This document shows, piece after piece, positions 6,696-7,020 of a DNA stretch of 7,020 nucleotides. Location of the stretch: the NCBI GenBank assembly GCA_031264875.1, contig JAISDK010000257.1, forward strand, positions 1-7,020, written 5' to 3'. The notes below the pieces were generated by a model that searched no databases, was not told where the DNA came from, and worked only from the letters and a program-made list of their open reading frames with translations. Positions within the stretch are counted from its first letter, which is position 1. The number at the start of each line of letters is the position of its first letter. This DNA is from Prevotellaceae bacterium (lineage in GTDB: Bacteria; Bacteroidota; Bacteroidia; Bacteroidales; UBA932). Position numbers and translations under genes: made by a program.

Positions 6696-6758
6696 CTGGT
6701 TTGCTTTGCTTCGTTCCTCGCAACCCCTCGCAATGACAAACAACTATGGTTTGCTTCG
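6696..6758 (-). repeat. GTCATTGCGAGGAACGAAGC-type dispersed repeat
   Basis: Read on the minus strand, 6738-6696 begins TGTCATTGCGAGG and ends TTGCGAGGAACGAAGCAAAG followed by CAAACCAG. This is the widely dispersed intergenic repeat known from many unrelated bacteria, including Rickettsiales. Here its core word CCTCGCAA is duplicated with a 10-base period (6716-6723 and 6726-6733). A further fragment, GGTTTGCTTCG, follows at 6748-6758 and matches the start of the repeat at 6698. It shows no coding potential. Confidence 0.65.
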
Positions 6759-6837
6759 ATTTATGACGACTGTTGTTATGTCCTGACTAAGGAATTGTTG
6801 TAAAATAAATTGACTGTTCTCTTAATCTCTTGTGATA

Positions 6838-6885
6838 TAATATTGCCGTCAGCTTTAGCTGTAATATTGCCGTCAGCTTTAGCTG
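6838..6885 (+). repeat. Exact 24-base tandem duplication of half a palindromic repeat
   Basis: The unit TAATATTGCCGTCAGC followed by TTTAGCTG occurs at 6838-6861 and again, with no spacer or mismatch, at 6862-6885. The first copy lacks the ACGG that completes the palindrome, so only the second can form the full hairpin at 6870-6889. Slippage within a palindromic repeat is the simplest explanation. Confidence 0.9.
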
Positions 6886-6974
6886 ACGGAATTTTTTGTA
6901 CATCTTTTTAAACATCTTGTCTTTGGGATTGTGTCCTGCATTTTCTTATCCGTCAGCTAAAGCTGACGGCAATA
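6865..6974. repeat. Exact 26-bp inverted pair of a self-complementary repeat
   Basis: 6865-6890 and 6949-6974 are perfect reverse complements. Each contains the palindrome CCGTCAGCT, two or three A/T bases, AGCTGACGG (6870-6889 and 6950-6969), and each carries TATTG on its outer side. The 58-base interior (6891-6948) holds no gene. The arms can form either one long stem or two separate hairpins. The left hairpin is followed by six T residues (6892-6897), so it could also act as a weak plus-strand terminator. The layout resembles a paired REP/BIME element or a very small MITE-like unit. Confidence 0.88.
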
Positions 6975-7020
6975 CAATCGCTTAAATAATATCTGTTATA
7001 TCTTGTTTATTTCGCATACC

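Noticed and set aside
1..7020. CRISPR array, tRNA or rRNA genes, riboswitch
   Set aside because: There are no regularly spaced direct repeats, no tRNA-like cloverleaf or CCA end, and no leader long enough for a riboswitch before any gene. The repeats present are palindromic and irregularly spaced.

Overview
The window looks like chromosomal DNA of a Bacteroidota organism, most likely of the order Bacteroidales. The reasons are a threonyl-tRNA synthetase whose N-terminus and body read like the Bacteroidales form, a promoter of the Bacteroidetes type (TTTG, then TAnnTTTG) just before it, very AT-rich leaders without clear Shine-Dalgarno sequences, and a two-domain M16 'insulinase' lipoprotein of the size usual in this phylum. 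The assignment is by recognition; no database search was possible.

Layout: positions 1-381 carry no convincing gene. They hold a large nested palindrome (1-154), unremarkable AT-rich DNA, and the thrS promoter (320-353). Four genes then run on the plus strand: thrS (382-2319), a regulator with two Xre-type helix-turn-helix domains plus a third, Myb-like module (2384-3004), an M16 zinc metallopeptidase lipoprotein (3034-5940), and a cysteine hydrolase of the isochorismatase/nicotinamidase superfamily (5983-6534). The gaps between them are 64, 29 and 42 bases, and no terminator is visible until the strong one at 6563-6604, so co-transcription is plausible. From 6605 to 7020 there is no gene, only short repeats of at least three unrelated kinds.

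How the genes work together: thrS is a housekeeping gene. The M16 protein is predicted to be lipid-anchored in the cell envelope, and the hydrolase is cytosolic and probably acts in nicotinamide or related amide metabolism. The regulator directly precedes the peptidase and its stop codon overlaps a possible GTG start of it, so regulator and peptidase are the most likely functional pair. No pathway linking all four is evident. thrS is not followed by infC-rpmI-rplT, its usual downstream partners in Bacteroidales.

No clear undescribed defence or mobile system is visible. The most notable signals are the repeats. Two diverged copies of one hairpin family sit on either side of the gene block, and their stems differ by two compensatory base-pair changes. 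A 26-bp self-complementary repeat occurs as an exact inverted pair at the right end, with a tandem partial duplication. The three-module regulator is the most interesting protein.
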